Shown: positions 50,871 through 58,666 of the stretch, in pieces | How positions within the stretch are numbered: position 1 is the stretch's first letter | Layout: every line of letters starts with the position of its first letter | NCBI GenBank assembly: GCA_947259275.1 | Contig: CAMYMH010000004.1 | Span: forward strand, 4,590-68,589 | Direction of reading: 5' to 3' | DNA: 64,000 nt | Origin: an uncultured Acidimicrobiaceae bacterium | GTDB taxonomy: Bacteria > Actinomycetota > Acidimicrobiia > Spongiisociales > SHLN01 | Notes under the pieces: model-generated | Seen by the model: only the letters and a program-made list of their open reading frames with translations | Told to the model about the DNA's origin: nothing | Databases searched by the model: none | Translations under genes and position numbers: made by a program

Positions 50871-50925
50871 GATTTAGGGTCTGGTGGGTTCGCCCCATTG
50901 GGGGTTCGAGTCCCTCCACCCGCAC
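50871..50925 (+). pseudogene. tRNA-Leu 3' fragment (right attachment-like copy)
   Basis: From the anticodon loop (GATTTAGG) through the variable arm and T-arm to CCACCCGCAC, identical to tRNA-Leu apart from two positions. It lacks the 5' acceptor strand and D-arm, so it cannot make a functional tRNA. It marks the far end of the integrated element. Confidence 0.85.
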
Positions 50926-50973
50926 CAGCCCTCTTCGTTCGCGGGTCCACCCCGGTTCAACGCTGGAGCACCG

Positions 50974-51798
50974 TCACCGGGAAGAGCGCGTGTCCCGGAT
51001 CTCGATGCCCTGCCGGTTCACCCAGCCGGCGAATTCGGGATCGCCAAACAGCTTGTACTCGGCGATGCGCCAGGGAGCCGAAGCCGGGTGCACCATCTCA
51101 ACATCACCGGGAGCGCTGCAATGCAGCGAGAGAAACGTCACCCCCGGACCGGCGTCGAGAATCAGGCGCTCATATACCTCCCGGCACGGCTCACTCTGGT
51201 GAACGTACCCGATCCGAAAGTCGTCGGCGATCAGCAATCCTTCCCCGGCCAACTGCCGACGGAGGGCCCCGAGCAAGGCCGGGTCTGCCTCACCGACATG
51301 CAGGTCCGCGTAGTAGCCGCCGACATCGGCCGGCAGCAGCATCGGGAGCCGATACTCGCGGGCCAACCGGGCGGTCACCTCCACGAACTCGGGTGCTACG
51401 GCCGCACCCATGTGATGGTCGAGATGGCTGACCGGGATTCCGGCGCCGAGGGCCGTCTCAACCTGAGCGCGCAGCTCGGCTTCAACCGCCCGGGAGCCTG
51501 CCTGAAGGCGAACCGCCTCGGTTGTCGGCCAGAAGAACCCTGCCGCCTCGGTTAGCTCGGCCGTATGTGACCCCTGGGAAACCGGGCCCCACCGGAACGA
51601 CGCCGACTCACTCGTCAAAGTGAGGTGAACCCCGGTGTCGAGATCGGGTCGGCTCTCCACCAGACGGACAACTTCACCGAACAGCGGACTCGGCACCATC
51701 ACCGAACCCGAGGTCACCAGGCCGGAGCGGGTCAGCTGGTCGAAGGCGGTGATCGACCCGCGGCAGCACCCAACGTCATCGAGGTGCGGGATTATCAC
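50974..51798 (-). CDS. YdjC/ChbG-family carbohydrate deacetylase
   Basis: 274 residues. The metal-binding Asp-Asp is in IIPHLDDVGCC (variant of HADDFG), then DTGVHLTLTSE and SHLDHHMGAAVAPEF (His ligands) as expected for PF04794 proteins that deacetylate amino sugars such as chitooligosaccharides. GTG at 51796-51798 was chosen; CTG at 51810 overlapping the previous stop (CTGA) would add four residues. It directly follows a small lipoprotein gene on the same strand. Confidence 0.85.
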   Translation of the reverse strand: MIIPHLDDVGCCRGSITAFDQLTRSGLVTSGSVMVPSPLFGEVVRLVESRPDLDTGVHLTLTSESASFRWGPVSQGSHTAELTEAAGFFWPTTEAVRLQAGSRAVEAELRAQVETALGAGIPVSHLDHHMGAAVAPEFVEVTARLAREYRLPMLLPADVGGYYADLHVGEADPALLGALRRQLAGEGLLIADDFRIGYVHQSEPCREVYERLILDAGPGVTFLSLHCSAPGDVEMVHPASAPWRIAEYKLFGDPEFAGWVNRQGIEIRDTRSSR

Positions 51799-51809
51799 CC
51801 GGCGAGGCG

Positions 51810-52118
51810 TCAGTCGCTCCGTTTCGGCTGCTTGCGGGCCTTGCGCTGCTTGCGGCGGCTCAGCGCCAGGCTGCCAAACCCGCTGATCACCGCCATGTAG
51901 AAACCGAAGTCGTACCACCAGCCGGTGTTGTTTGGCTCGTACACCCGGATATCCGAGTCGAAGATCTCCCAGATGAGGGTGAAGGGCGCGATCCACCCAT
52001 GCCAGATCCCGTGGAAGAAGTTGGCCCGGTCGTCCGGCGCGAAGTTGTCCGACCCCGGCGCGCATGCCGCCAGGACCAAAGCGAGCCCGATGATCAACAG
52101 CCAGGTCCGTTTGCGCAT
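51810..52118 (-). CDS. Small lipoprotein of unknown function
   Basis: 102 residues. Lipobox LAAC at about residues 16-19 after MRKRTWLLIIGLALV. The mature part carries FFHGIWHGWIAPFTLIWEIFDSDIRVYEPNNTGWWYDFGFYMAV, a conserved pattern I associate with a small uncharacterised membrane-lipoprotein family, followed by a second helix and a highly basic tail (SRRKQRKARKQPKRSD). Its stop adjoins the YdjC-like gene. Confidence 0.7.
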   Translation of the reverse strand: MRKRTWLLIIGLALVLAACAPGSDNFAPDDRANFFHGIWHGWIAPFTLIWEIFDSDIRVYEPNNTGWWYDFGFYMAVISGFGSLALSRRKQRKARKQPKRSD

Positions 52119-52233
52119 ATGCTCCTCTCGGTTTCGATCGCGAAGCTACCAGGTGACGATTTGACCGCGATCCCCTGGGAACGAGAACGCGAAACCTAAT
52201 ATGGGGCCACTTCCCTGCCGATAACGGGACGGA

Positions 52234-53646
52234 ATGCGACCTCTCGAAATCCTCATTCTCGCCGTGGTGGCCCTTTGGTTCATCCTGCCCAACCTGACCA
52301 AGCGTCGCGGACTCCGCCAGGGCGTCGGTCTTTTGGCAGCCATGACCGTCCCCTGGCAACTCGCCATCGAAGGCTACCGGTGGCAAATGGCTCCCGCCTA
52401 CGGAGTAGCGGCCATCATTGCCCTCGTCACCTGGTGGGAATTCATCGGCCCAGCCGCGGATCTCTCATCGCCCGGCGCCGCCGGGGGCGTCGGCCGTGCC
52501 GTCGGCGGCCTGGTCGGCGTAGCCGCCATCGCGCTTCCGATCGTGCTCCCGGTTCCGAGACTTCCCATGCCGGAAGGAACATTCGAGGTTGGGACGTTTT
52601 CGCTGCATCTGGTGGATGAGAGTCGGATGGAGGTGCTCGGCGAGCGACCCGGCGGACCGCGCGAGCTCATGGTGCAGGTGTTCTATCCCGCTGAGCCGGC
52701 GGATGATGCCGAGACGGGCCCGTGGATCGAAGATCTCCCGGCGGTGGGCGCCGCCCTCGCCGAGCTGGTCGATGTCCCTTCGTTCAGCTTTGACCATCTT
52801 TCCCTCACCGACACCCACACGTATCCCGACGCTCCCGTCTCGGAGGCAGTGGCGTCGTTCCCAGTTGTCATCTACTCGCACGGCTGGCGAGGCTTCCGCA
52901 CCATCAACCTCAATCAGGCCGAGACGCTGGCCAGCGAGGGGTACGTGGTCGTGACCATCGACCACGCCTATATCTCGGCCATGACGGTCTTCCCCGGTGG
53001 GCGGGAGGCTCCGGCCGATCTGAGCGCGCTGCCCGATGAGGACACCATCGGCACAACCGCCTTCCTGGAGGCCGGCGGCCGGCTCATCGACACGATGGTC
53101 GGCGACCTCGACTTCGTCGTCGACGAACTCGAGGACATCAACCGGGGCCGGCGTTCGACCGCGCTGGCGCAGCGGCTCGATATCAGCCGGCTCGGGATGT
53201 TCGGCCATTCCCTCGGCGGGGGAGCCGTAGTCGCATTCTGCGCTACCGACTTCCGTTGCCAGGCCGGGATCGGCTTCGACCCGTGGGTGGAGCCGGTGAG
53301 CGACGCCATCATCGCCCAGGGCCTGCGGGTTCCGTTCGCGTTCGTGCGCAGCGAGGAATGGATGACGAAAGACAACGACGCGGTGCTGCGCACTCTGTTT
53401 GAGAATGGCCGCCAAGATCAATACTGGCAGGCCATCAGTGGGACCGAGCACCGCGACTTCGTCTTTGCTCCCCTCATGAGCCCCGTCGGCGGCTTCATCG
53501 GCATCCAGGGATCCATCGACTCGAGCCGCCTCATCGACATTCTCGACGACGAGCTCATCGGCTTCTTCGGCCAGCATCTTCTCGGTGAGGACCGCCGGTT
53601 CCCGGGCGGGATGCAAGCCAACTACGGCGAGCTAGAGGCCTCCTAG
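52234..53646 (+). CDS. Alpha/beta hydrolase with N-terminal membrane helices (PAF acetylhydrolase-like)
   Basis: 470 residues. Three or four membrane segments in the first 110 residues, then an alpha/beta hydrolase: oxyanion SHGWRGFR, nucleophile elbow MFGHSLGGGAV, and a late His in SGTEHRDF. The sequence FEVGTFSLHLVDESRMEV...RELMVQVFYPAEP resembles platelet-activating-factor acetylhydrolase or lipase family members. It probably cleaves an acyl ester at the membrane. Convergent with the metzincin gene (17-bp gap). Confidence 0.82.
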   Translation: MRPLEILILAVVALWFILPNLTKRRGLRQGVGLLAAMTVPWQLAIEGYRWQMAPAYGVAAIIALVTWWEFIGPAADLSSPGAAGGVGRAVGGLVGVAAIALPIVLPVPRLPMPEGTFEVGTFSLHLVDESRMEVLGERPGGPRELMVQVFYPAEPADDAETGPWIEDLPAVGAALAELVDVPSFSFDHLSLTDTHTYPDAPVSEAVASFPVVIYSHGWRGFRTINLNQAETLASEGYVVVTIDHAYISAMTVFPGGREAPADLSALPDEDTIGTTAFLEAGGRLIDTMVGDLDFVVDELEDINRGRRSTALAQRLDISRLGMFGHSLGGGAVVAFCATDFRCQAGIGFDPWVEPVSDAIIAQGLRVPFAFVRSEEWMTKDNDAVLRTLFENGRQDQYWQAISGTEHRDFVFAPLMSPVGGFIGIQGSIDSSRLIDILDDELIGFFGQHLLGEDRRFPGGMQANYGELEAS

Positions 53647-53663
53647 CTCTCCCGCCTGCGCCC

Positions 53664-55694
53664 TCAGTTCCACCAGCCGGCCAGAGCCACCAAACCTCGC
53701 CCCCCAAAGCGAATGAGCTGCTGGGACCCCGCCTCATCCACCACCGTGGCCACGCCGCCCGCATAGCCGGCAAATCCATCGCGTCCCGATCCGGTGAAGT
53801 CGCCGACCACGAGCTGGGAGCCGGGCTGGTTGCGCCATATCTCACCATCAATGCCGTGAACAGTTCCGCTCGATGGCCGCAGCACCGCCACGGTGTCTAT
53901 CCCGTCGCCGTCCCAATCACCGGCCAGGGGCTGATCGCCGGGAGATCCAAACGCCAAGTCGACGTCGGCGAACCCGAGCGAGTTCGAATTCCGGAGGTAG
54001 AACCGTCCTTCCGCCGGTCGATAGATGCCAATCGAATCGATGCCATCCCCGTCCCAGTCTCCACACAGCGGGATATCGGTTGGGATCCCGTAAAAGAAGT
54101 CGAGGTCGGCGAACCCGAGCGTGTTGGAATTCCGGAGGTATACGAAACCCCGGTGCGGTCGGTAGAGACCGACCGTGTCTACGCCGTCACCGTTCCAGTC
54201 GCAGAACAGAGGGATGTCCCCGGGGATTCCGTAGTAGATGGATTCCTCTACGCCGTCGCCGAGGCGGAAGGTCCACCGACCGGCCGTGGCATCGTGGAGC
54301 ACCCACTTGTCCCGAGCAGACAAGGTTCGGACCAACACCGGGTCTGCCGAGGCTGAATTGCCGCTCGGGTCGCGGGCAGCCACCACCAAGGTGTGCTCGG
54401 TATCGGGAGCCAGCCCGGTCACCACCGCCGAGGTTTCCCCGGTAGCAATCGCCGGACGGCTGCCGGTGGCTACCTCATAGACAACCGGCTCGCCGTCGAT
54501 GGCGGCAGGCCACGAGAGGCTCACCGACGAGGCTTCGATTCCGGTGACCGAAACCGGACCGGTGAACATCGGCGTCGTCCCATCACGCAGGCTCACGTTG
54601 AACTGATCCCCTACCCGCTCGTGCACCAACAGGACCCATCCGTTCGACAGCACGACATCTTCACCGACCGATAGGACGTGGTCGTACGAGTCGGCGACCG
54701 CCGGCCACTGCGACACCCGACGGGAAAGGCCGAAGCAGGGCAGAGCGCTGCCACATGCCTCGGCCCGCTGGTCGAGCGTATGTACGGTCACGCCGGCTTC
54801 CGGCAGAGCACTGTCATAAGCGCTTTGGACACGTACATCAATGGCGGTTAGCCACCCGAGCTCGCCGTTCGGAACCAGCAGCAGCTGGTGGCCCGGCTCG
54901 CCGAGGGCAGAGAGAGTGAACGACCCGCCGCCTTCGGCCATCAACACGTTTTCTGGCTCGATCCACCCGGCGATGTAGCGGTTGAGCGCCGGCGTACCCA
55001 TCAGCCGGGTGCGATCACCCGCCTTGCTCATCACGTCAATCGGGTCGTCATATTCTGCCCAGGTCCCGGTGGTTTGGCCGCTGAAGGTGTGGCCGAAGTG
55101 CAGGGTATGGCCCAGTTCGTGAACCACCGTCACCAACCGGGGGTTGGGGCCTACCACAGCATGGGCGCCAAGCGTCACCGAGCGATAGTTGGCCGGGTAG
55201 GTCTCAGGCGAGGCCGGGCATAATCCCTCATAGGGGCACCAGATCCCGCTTTGAGCAGACCCCCCATTGGAGGCTGTGTCCGTGATGACGACCACGCCGT
55301 TTGGTCCCGACGTCACCCGGTCCGCCACCGCATCCGTGCACCCGGGGCCTTCGACAACTGTTCCGCCGGGGATGAAAACCGGCCGGTAGGTTCCCTCCGA
55401 CAGCCACACGTAGAACGGAGTGACTTGTTCACTGAGGACGGCGGCTGCCTCGGCTGCCTCGACAGCGACGGTGCCGGAGGGGGTATCACACACCCACACC
55501 TCCCACACATCATCGCCTTGAGAGTGCAAGCGAAGCTCCGAGCTGCCGGCGATGACTCCGAGCGGCTCCCACCCGTATACATCCTCTCCCAGCAGCGCCG
55601 CCTGGTTGGCGGTGGCCGAGCCCCATGGAACCAGGAACGTCGCAATGAACGCGACCAGGAATAACTCCCGCCACACCCGCCCCGTATTAGCCAT
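53664..55694 (-). CDS. Secreted metzincin-like metalloprotease with FN3 and FG-GAP-like repeats
   Basis: 676 residues. Signal peptide (1-29), then a protease domain with VVHELGHTLHFGH (zinc ligands H192, H196, H202; catalytic E193) and Met-turn DVMSK (M222), most like gametolysin-type (M11) enzymes; the usual Gly of HExxHxxGxxH is His199. A fibronectin type III domain follows (about 385-470), then three or more repeats containing CDWNGDGVDTVGLYRP/GDWDGDGIDSIGIYRP (calcium-binding FG-GAP/VCBS-like). It likely acts on extracellular protein or glycan-associated protein. Confidence 0.83.
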   Translation of the reverse strand: MANTGRVWRELFLVAFIATFLVPWGSATANQAALLGEDVYGWEPLGVIAGSSELRLHSQGDDVWEVWVCDTPSGTVAVEAAEAAAVLSEQVTPFYVWLSEGTYRPVFIPGGTVVEGPGCTDAVADRVTSGPNGVVVITDTASNGGSAQSGIWCPYEGLCPASPETYPANYRSVTLGAHAVVGPNPRLVTVVHELGHTLHFGHTFSGQTTGTWAEYDDPIDVMSKAGDRTRLMGTPALNRYIAGWIEPENVLMAEGGGSFTLSALGEPGHQLLLVPNGELGWLTAIDVRVQSAYDSALPEAGVTVHTLDQRAEACGSALPCFGLSRRVSQWPAVADSYDHVLSVGEDVVLSNGWVLLVHERVGDQFNVSLRDGTTPMFTGPVSVTGIEASSVSLSWPAAIDGEPVVYEVATGSRPAIATGETSAVVTGLAPDTEHTLVVAARDPSGNSASADPVLVRTLSARDKWVLHDATAGRWTFRLGDGVEESIYYGIPGDIPLFCDWNGDGVDTVGLYRPHRGFVYLRNSNTLGFADLDFFYGIPTDIPLCGDWDGDGIDSIGIYRPAEGRFYLRNSNSLGFADVDLAFGSPGDQPLAGDWDGDGIDTVAVLRPSSGTVHGIDGEIWRNQPGSQLVVGDFTGSGRDGFAGYAGGVATVVDEAGSQQLIRFGGRGLVALAGWWN

Positions 55695-55807
55695 AAGGAT
55701 ACGGTACTCAGAGTGAGGAAACTTGCCTACGTAAAGTGACTAGCCACTCCCGCGGCCAGGCACAGTGACCGGTCGTGCAATCCCCCGTTGGGCCCTGTTG
55801 ACCGGCT

Positions 55808-56374
55808 TCAGAGTGCGGCAGCCAGGCCGTGCAGGGCGCGAGCGCGGTGGCTGATGCGATTCTTCTCCGCCTCCGGGATCTCCGCCAGGGTTTGAAATCC
55901 GAACTCCTCGACTTCAAACACCGGGTCGTATCCGAACCCAAAGCTTCCCCTTCGTTCCCGGGCTATCCGGCCTTCGAGCGCTCCCTCGGCGATGGTCTCG
56001 GCACCATCGAGCGTCACCAGGGAAACCACGGTCCGAAACCGGGCGGCCCGCTCCGCCACGCCATCCAGTGACTCGAGGAGCTTGGCGACGTTGTCGTCAT
56101 CGGTCGCATCGGGACCGGCGAAGCGGGCGGTGCGGACGCCCGGTGCTCCGTCGAGTGCAACCACCTCCAGCCCGGTGTCATCCGCCAGAGCAGCCAGGCC
56201 AGTGTGGGCAGAAACGGTCCTGGCCTTGTGGAGGGCGTTCTCGGCCAGCGAGGAAAACGGTTCCTCCACCTCGGGCCATTCCAGACCGCGCACCACCTCG
56301 AAGGGATCGGCCAGCGCCGACAACACCGCTTCCACCTCACGGACCTTGTCGGCATTCTTGGAAGCAACCACCAC
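55808..56374 (-). CDS. rdgB: dITP/XTP pyrophosphatase (RdgB/Ham1)
   Basis: 188 residues. VVASKNADKVREVEAVL at the start, SLAENALHKARTVS, ADDTGLEVVALDGAPGVRTARFAG, and the late GFGYDPVF and SHRARAL motifs are all present. It removes non-canonical purine NTPs. It follows rph by 5 bp; rph-rdgB adjacency is common. GTG start at 56374 (a second GTG follows). Confidence 0.95.
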   Translation of the reverse strand: MVVASKNADKVREVEAVLSALADPFEVVRGLEWPEVEEPFSSLAENALHKARTVSAHTGLAALADDTGLEVVALDGAPGVRTARFAGPDATDDDNVAKLLESLDGVAERAARFRTVVSLVTLDGAETIAEGALEGRIARERRGSFGFGYDPVFEVEEFGFQTLAEIPEAEKNRISHRARALHGLAAAL

Positions 56375-56379
56375 CCGTC

Positions 56380-57093
56380 TCAGCCGGACACCGCCTGGCG
56401 CTGCAGCTCAACCAACTCGCCAATTCCGGCCGCGGCCGCATCGACCAATCCGTTGAGATCGTCGCGAGTGAAAGGCGCGTGCTCGGCGGTCCCCTGCACC
56501 TCGATGAGGCGGCCCGACCCGGTCATCACGACGTTGAAATCGACGTCCACCGACACATCCTCCTGATAGTCGAGGTCCAGGATCACCGCTCCATCCCGCA
56601 CCCCCACGCTGACCGCCGCACAGTGGTCGCTCATCGGATTGCCTTCCAGCTGGCCGGCCTCGCGGCCGGCCGTCAAAGCGTCGTGGAGCGCGATCCACGC
56701 GCCGGTGATGCTGGCGGTGCGGGTGCCCCCGTCGGCCTGTAGCACGTCGCAGTCGACCCGCACCGAGATCTCCCCCATCTTCTCGAGGTCGACCACCGCC
56801 CGCAATGACCGGCCGATGAGGCGTTGGATCTCCTTGGTACGGCCACCGTTGATAGAACTGCGAGAGATGCGTTCCCGGGACGACCCGGGCAGCATGTTGT
56901 ACTCGGCCGTGACCCACCCCTTGCCGGTGTCCTGTAGCCACCGGGGGACCCCCGGATCGATGGCGGCCGTGCACAGCACCCGGGTCTTTCCCATCTCGAT
57001 GAGCACTGATCCGGGTGTCATCTCGGTGTAGTGGCGGGTAATCCGCACCGGGCGCAGCTCGTCGGCTCGACGGCCGTCGGCGCGCGCGCTCAT
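56380..57093 (-). CDS. rph: Ribonuclease PH
   Basis: 237 residues. GSVLIEMGKTRVLCTAAID, EYNMLPGSSRERISR, IQRLIGRSLRAVVDL and CDVLQADGGTRTASITGAWIAL are hallmark blocks. It trims tRNA 3' ends by phosphorolysis. The ATG overlaps the upstream MBL gene stop by 4 bp. Confidence 0.96.
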   Translation of the reverse strand: MSARADGRRADELRPVRITRHYTEMTPGSVLIEMGKTRVLCTAAIDPGVPRWLQDTGKGWVTAEYNMLPGSSRERISRSSINGGRTKEIQRLIGRSLRAVVDLEKMGEISVRVDCDVLQADGGTRTASITGAWIALHDALTAGREAGQLEGNPMSDHCAAVSVGVRDGAVILDLDYQEDVSVDVDFNVVMTGSGRLIEVQGTAEHAPFTRDDLNGLVDAAAAGIGELVELQRQAVSG

Positions 57094-57830
57094 ATCAGGA
57101 CCTCCAGGCCGGGGCCGGCCATCATCACATCGCCGCCGAAATGGGCCGCCGCCTCGGTTATCGATTGTTGCGGGTCAAGGGTAGGCATGAGGTGTGTCAG
57201 GATGAGCCGCTCAACGCCCGCCTTCTCGGCTATCTCGCCGGCCTCAGACGCGGTGAGGTGGTGAGGGGCGGGCTTATCGCTTCCCTGGAAGCTCGCCTCG
57301 CACAACAACGTGTTGGCGCCCCCTGCCAGTGATGTGAGCTTCGAACCGGTGCCGGTGTCCGCCGAGTAGGCAAATGACCGGCCGCCTGCCTCGACCCGCA
57401 CCTGCAAGGTTGGTACCGGGTGATCGGCCGAGCCGAATCGGAGCGTCATGGATCCCCTTTCGAGCGGAGCGGTACCTGGCGTGACCAAATCAAAGGCGTC
57501 GGCCAGGTGCGATCCCCCGCCGGAGTCCAAGAACGAGTCCAGCCGATCGACGGCCCCTGCGGGGAGGATCAGTGGCAGGGGCTCCCGCTCCACCGGACCG
57601 AACCGCAAGTAGTGGTAGAGAGGAAACACATCGGCGCAGTGATCGACGTGCAGATGACTAATGATGAGCGCATCGAGATCCACCGGATCCATCAGCTCGA
57701 GCAGCCCACCAAACGTGCCCGAGCCGGCGTCGATCCAAACCCGGGTTTCGTCGTGCGAGAGCAAGTAACCGGCCGTCGGCCGGCCGGCAGTCGGGTACGT
57801 TCCGTTGGCGCCGAGAACCCAGAGATCCAC
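57090..57830 (-). CDS. MBL-fold hydrolase (RNase Z-like)
   Basis: 246 residues. ISHLHVDHCADVFPLYHYLRFG carries HxHxDH, with further ligands in SADTGTG, CEASFQG and LTHLMP. This member of the ELAC/RNase Z-like group regularly occurs next to rph in actinobacteria (as in the mycobacterial mec-cysO-cysM-murI-MBL-rph order), though the substrate is not known. Coupled to rph by a 4-bp overlap. Confidence 0.88.
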   Translation of the reverse strand: MDLWVLGANGTYPTAGRPTAGYLLSHDETRVWIDAGSGTFGGLLELMDPVDLDALIISHLHVDHCADVFPLYHYLRFGPVEREPLPLILPAGAVDRLDSFLDSGGGSHLADAFDLVTPGTAPLERGSMTLRFGSADHPVPTLQVRVEAGGRSFAYSADTGTGSKLTSLAGGANTLLCEASFQGSDKPAPHHLTASEAGEIAEKAGVERLILTHLMPTLDPQQSITEAAAHFGGDVMMAGPGLEVLI

Positions 57831-57840
57831 TGCGGTGAGG

Positions 57841-58239
57841 TTACCTCGATGCGATCTCGAGCTTCTCCTCGGTGACCTCGCCGGCTGCGATCCGGTAGGC
57901 CCTGATCTCTGCCGACCCGGCGATGGGCCCTGCCACCAGCCACACCCACTCGGGCTCGGCGGCCCCGGCCACGTCGGATGGCGACGGATAGGCGGGCGCG
58001 TTCACGTGGCTATGGAAGGCACCGATCAGCTCCCAGCCGTTTTGTTCGGCGTCGCGGAGCGCCTCGAAATGACCGGTGGGGTCGATGGTGTAGGACACCG
58101 GAGAGGCATCGGCGTTGGCGACGGGATAGAGCCGGCGAACCCCGCCGTCATCACCGGCCAACAAGCCGCAGGCCTCATTAGGAAGCGAGGCCCGGCTGTG
58201 CTCCAGGATCTGCTCGGCCATGTCGGCAGGAAGGATCAC
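57841..58239 (-). CDS. Mec-like JAMM/MPN+ metallopeptidase
   Basis: 132 residues. JAMM motif complete: E22, then H76-x-H78-x7-S86-x2-D89 (HSHVNAPAYPSPSD). In mycobacteria Mec releases cysteine from the CysO sulfur carrier. Here cysO and cysM are not adjacent: the gene lies between a thioredoxin-like gene (GTG start overlapping its stop) and the MBL-rph-rdgB set. GTG at 58237-58239 is the only sensible start. Role as a CysO-cysteine hydrolase is inferred by position and motif only. Confidence 0.85.
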   Translation of the reverse strand: MILPADMAEQILEHSRASLPNEACGLLAGDDGGVRRLYPVANADASPVSYTIDPTGHFEALRDAEQNGWELIGAFHSHVNAPAYPSPSDVAGAAEPEWVWLVAGPIAGSAEIRAYRIAAGEVTEEKLEIASR

Positions 58240-58637
58240 ACCTCGGCCCGGGAAGCTCCGTTGCGCTCGAGGACCCGCTGCAGTTGGTCCTTCTTCACGA
58301 GGCCGTTGCCGCGCCACCGCTCTCCAATGGCACCGCCTGGTCGCTTGGATTTCTTGCTCTGCTTTTTGGGCGAGGCGGCGTACACGACGAAGGTCGGCGT
58401 CGACATCACCCGGAAGCGCTGAGCGGCGGCCGGGACATTGCGCACGTTGACCTTGACAACATGGGCGGATTCCGAGAACTCGTCGGCGAGCTCGTTGATC
58501 ACGCCGTCCATGGTGCGGCACGGCTGGCAGCCGGTCTGCCAGAAATCAATGAACACCGGCTTGCCGGAAGCGGCCAACTCGTCGATCTGGTCGACGTGCT
58601 CGAGATTGATGGGTTTGGTTCGTCTCTTGAAGATCAT
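58236..58637 (-). CDS. Thioredoxin-like protein with CQPC motif
   Basis: 133 residues. Thioredoxin fold: KPVFIDFWQTGCQPCRTMDGVI (C37, C40) and a cis-Pro loop MSTPTFVVY. The usual WCGPC is replaced by CQPC, and a Lys-rich insertion (PKKQSKKSKRPGG) follows. It probably reduces or shuffles disulfides in the cytosol. The stop overlaps the Mec-like gene start by 4 bp, so the two are translationally coupled. Confidence 0.88.
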   Translation of the reverse strand: MIFKRRTKPINLEHVDQIDELAASGKPVFIDFWQTGCQPCRTMDGVINELADEFSESAHVVKVNVRNVPAAAQRFRVMSTPTFVVYAASPKKQSKKSKRPGGAIGERWRGNGLVKKDQLQRVLERNGASRAEV

Positions 58638-58666
58638 GGGGTCCTACAACACCAAGGGGGGCGGAT

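Larger units (their letters stand above)
47171..50925. mobile_element. Small genomic island (3.75 kb) in tRNA-Leu, without visible integrase
   Basis: Bounded by intact tRNA-Leu on the left and a 55-bp copy of its 3' half on the right. Cargo: a Rieske-glutamate synthase-like enzyme, a lipoprotein, a divergent TetR regulator and about 500 bp without genes where an integrase may have been lost. Local AT-richness around 49.7 kb is higher than in neighbours. Boundaries are inferred from the repeat only. Confidence 0.65.
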
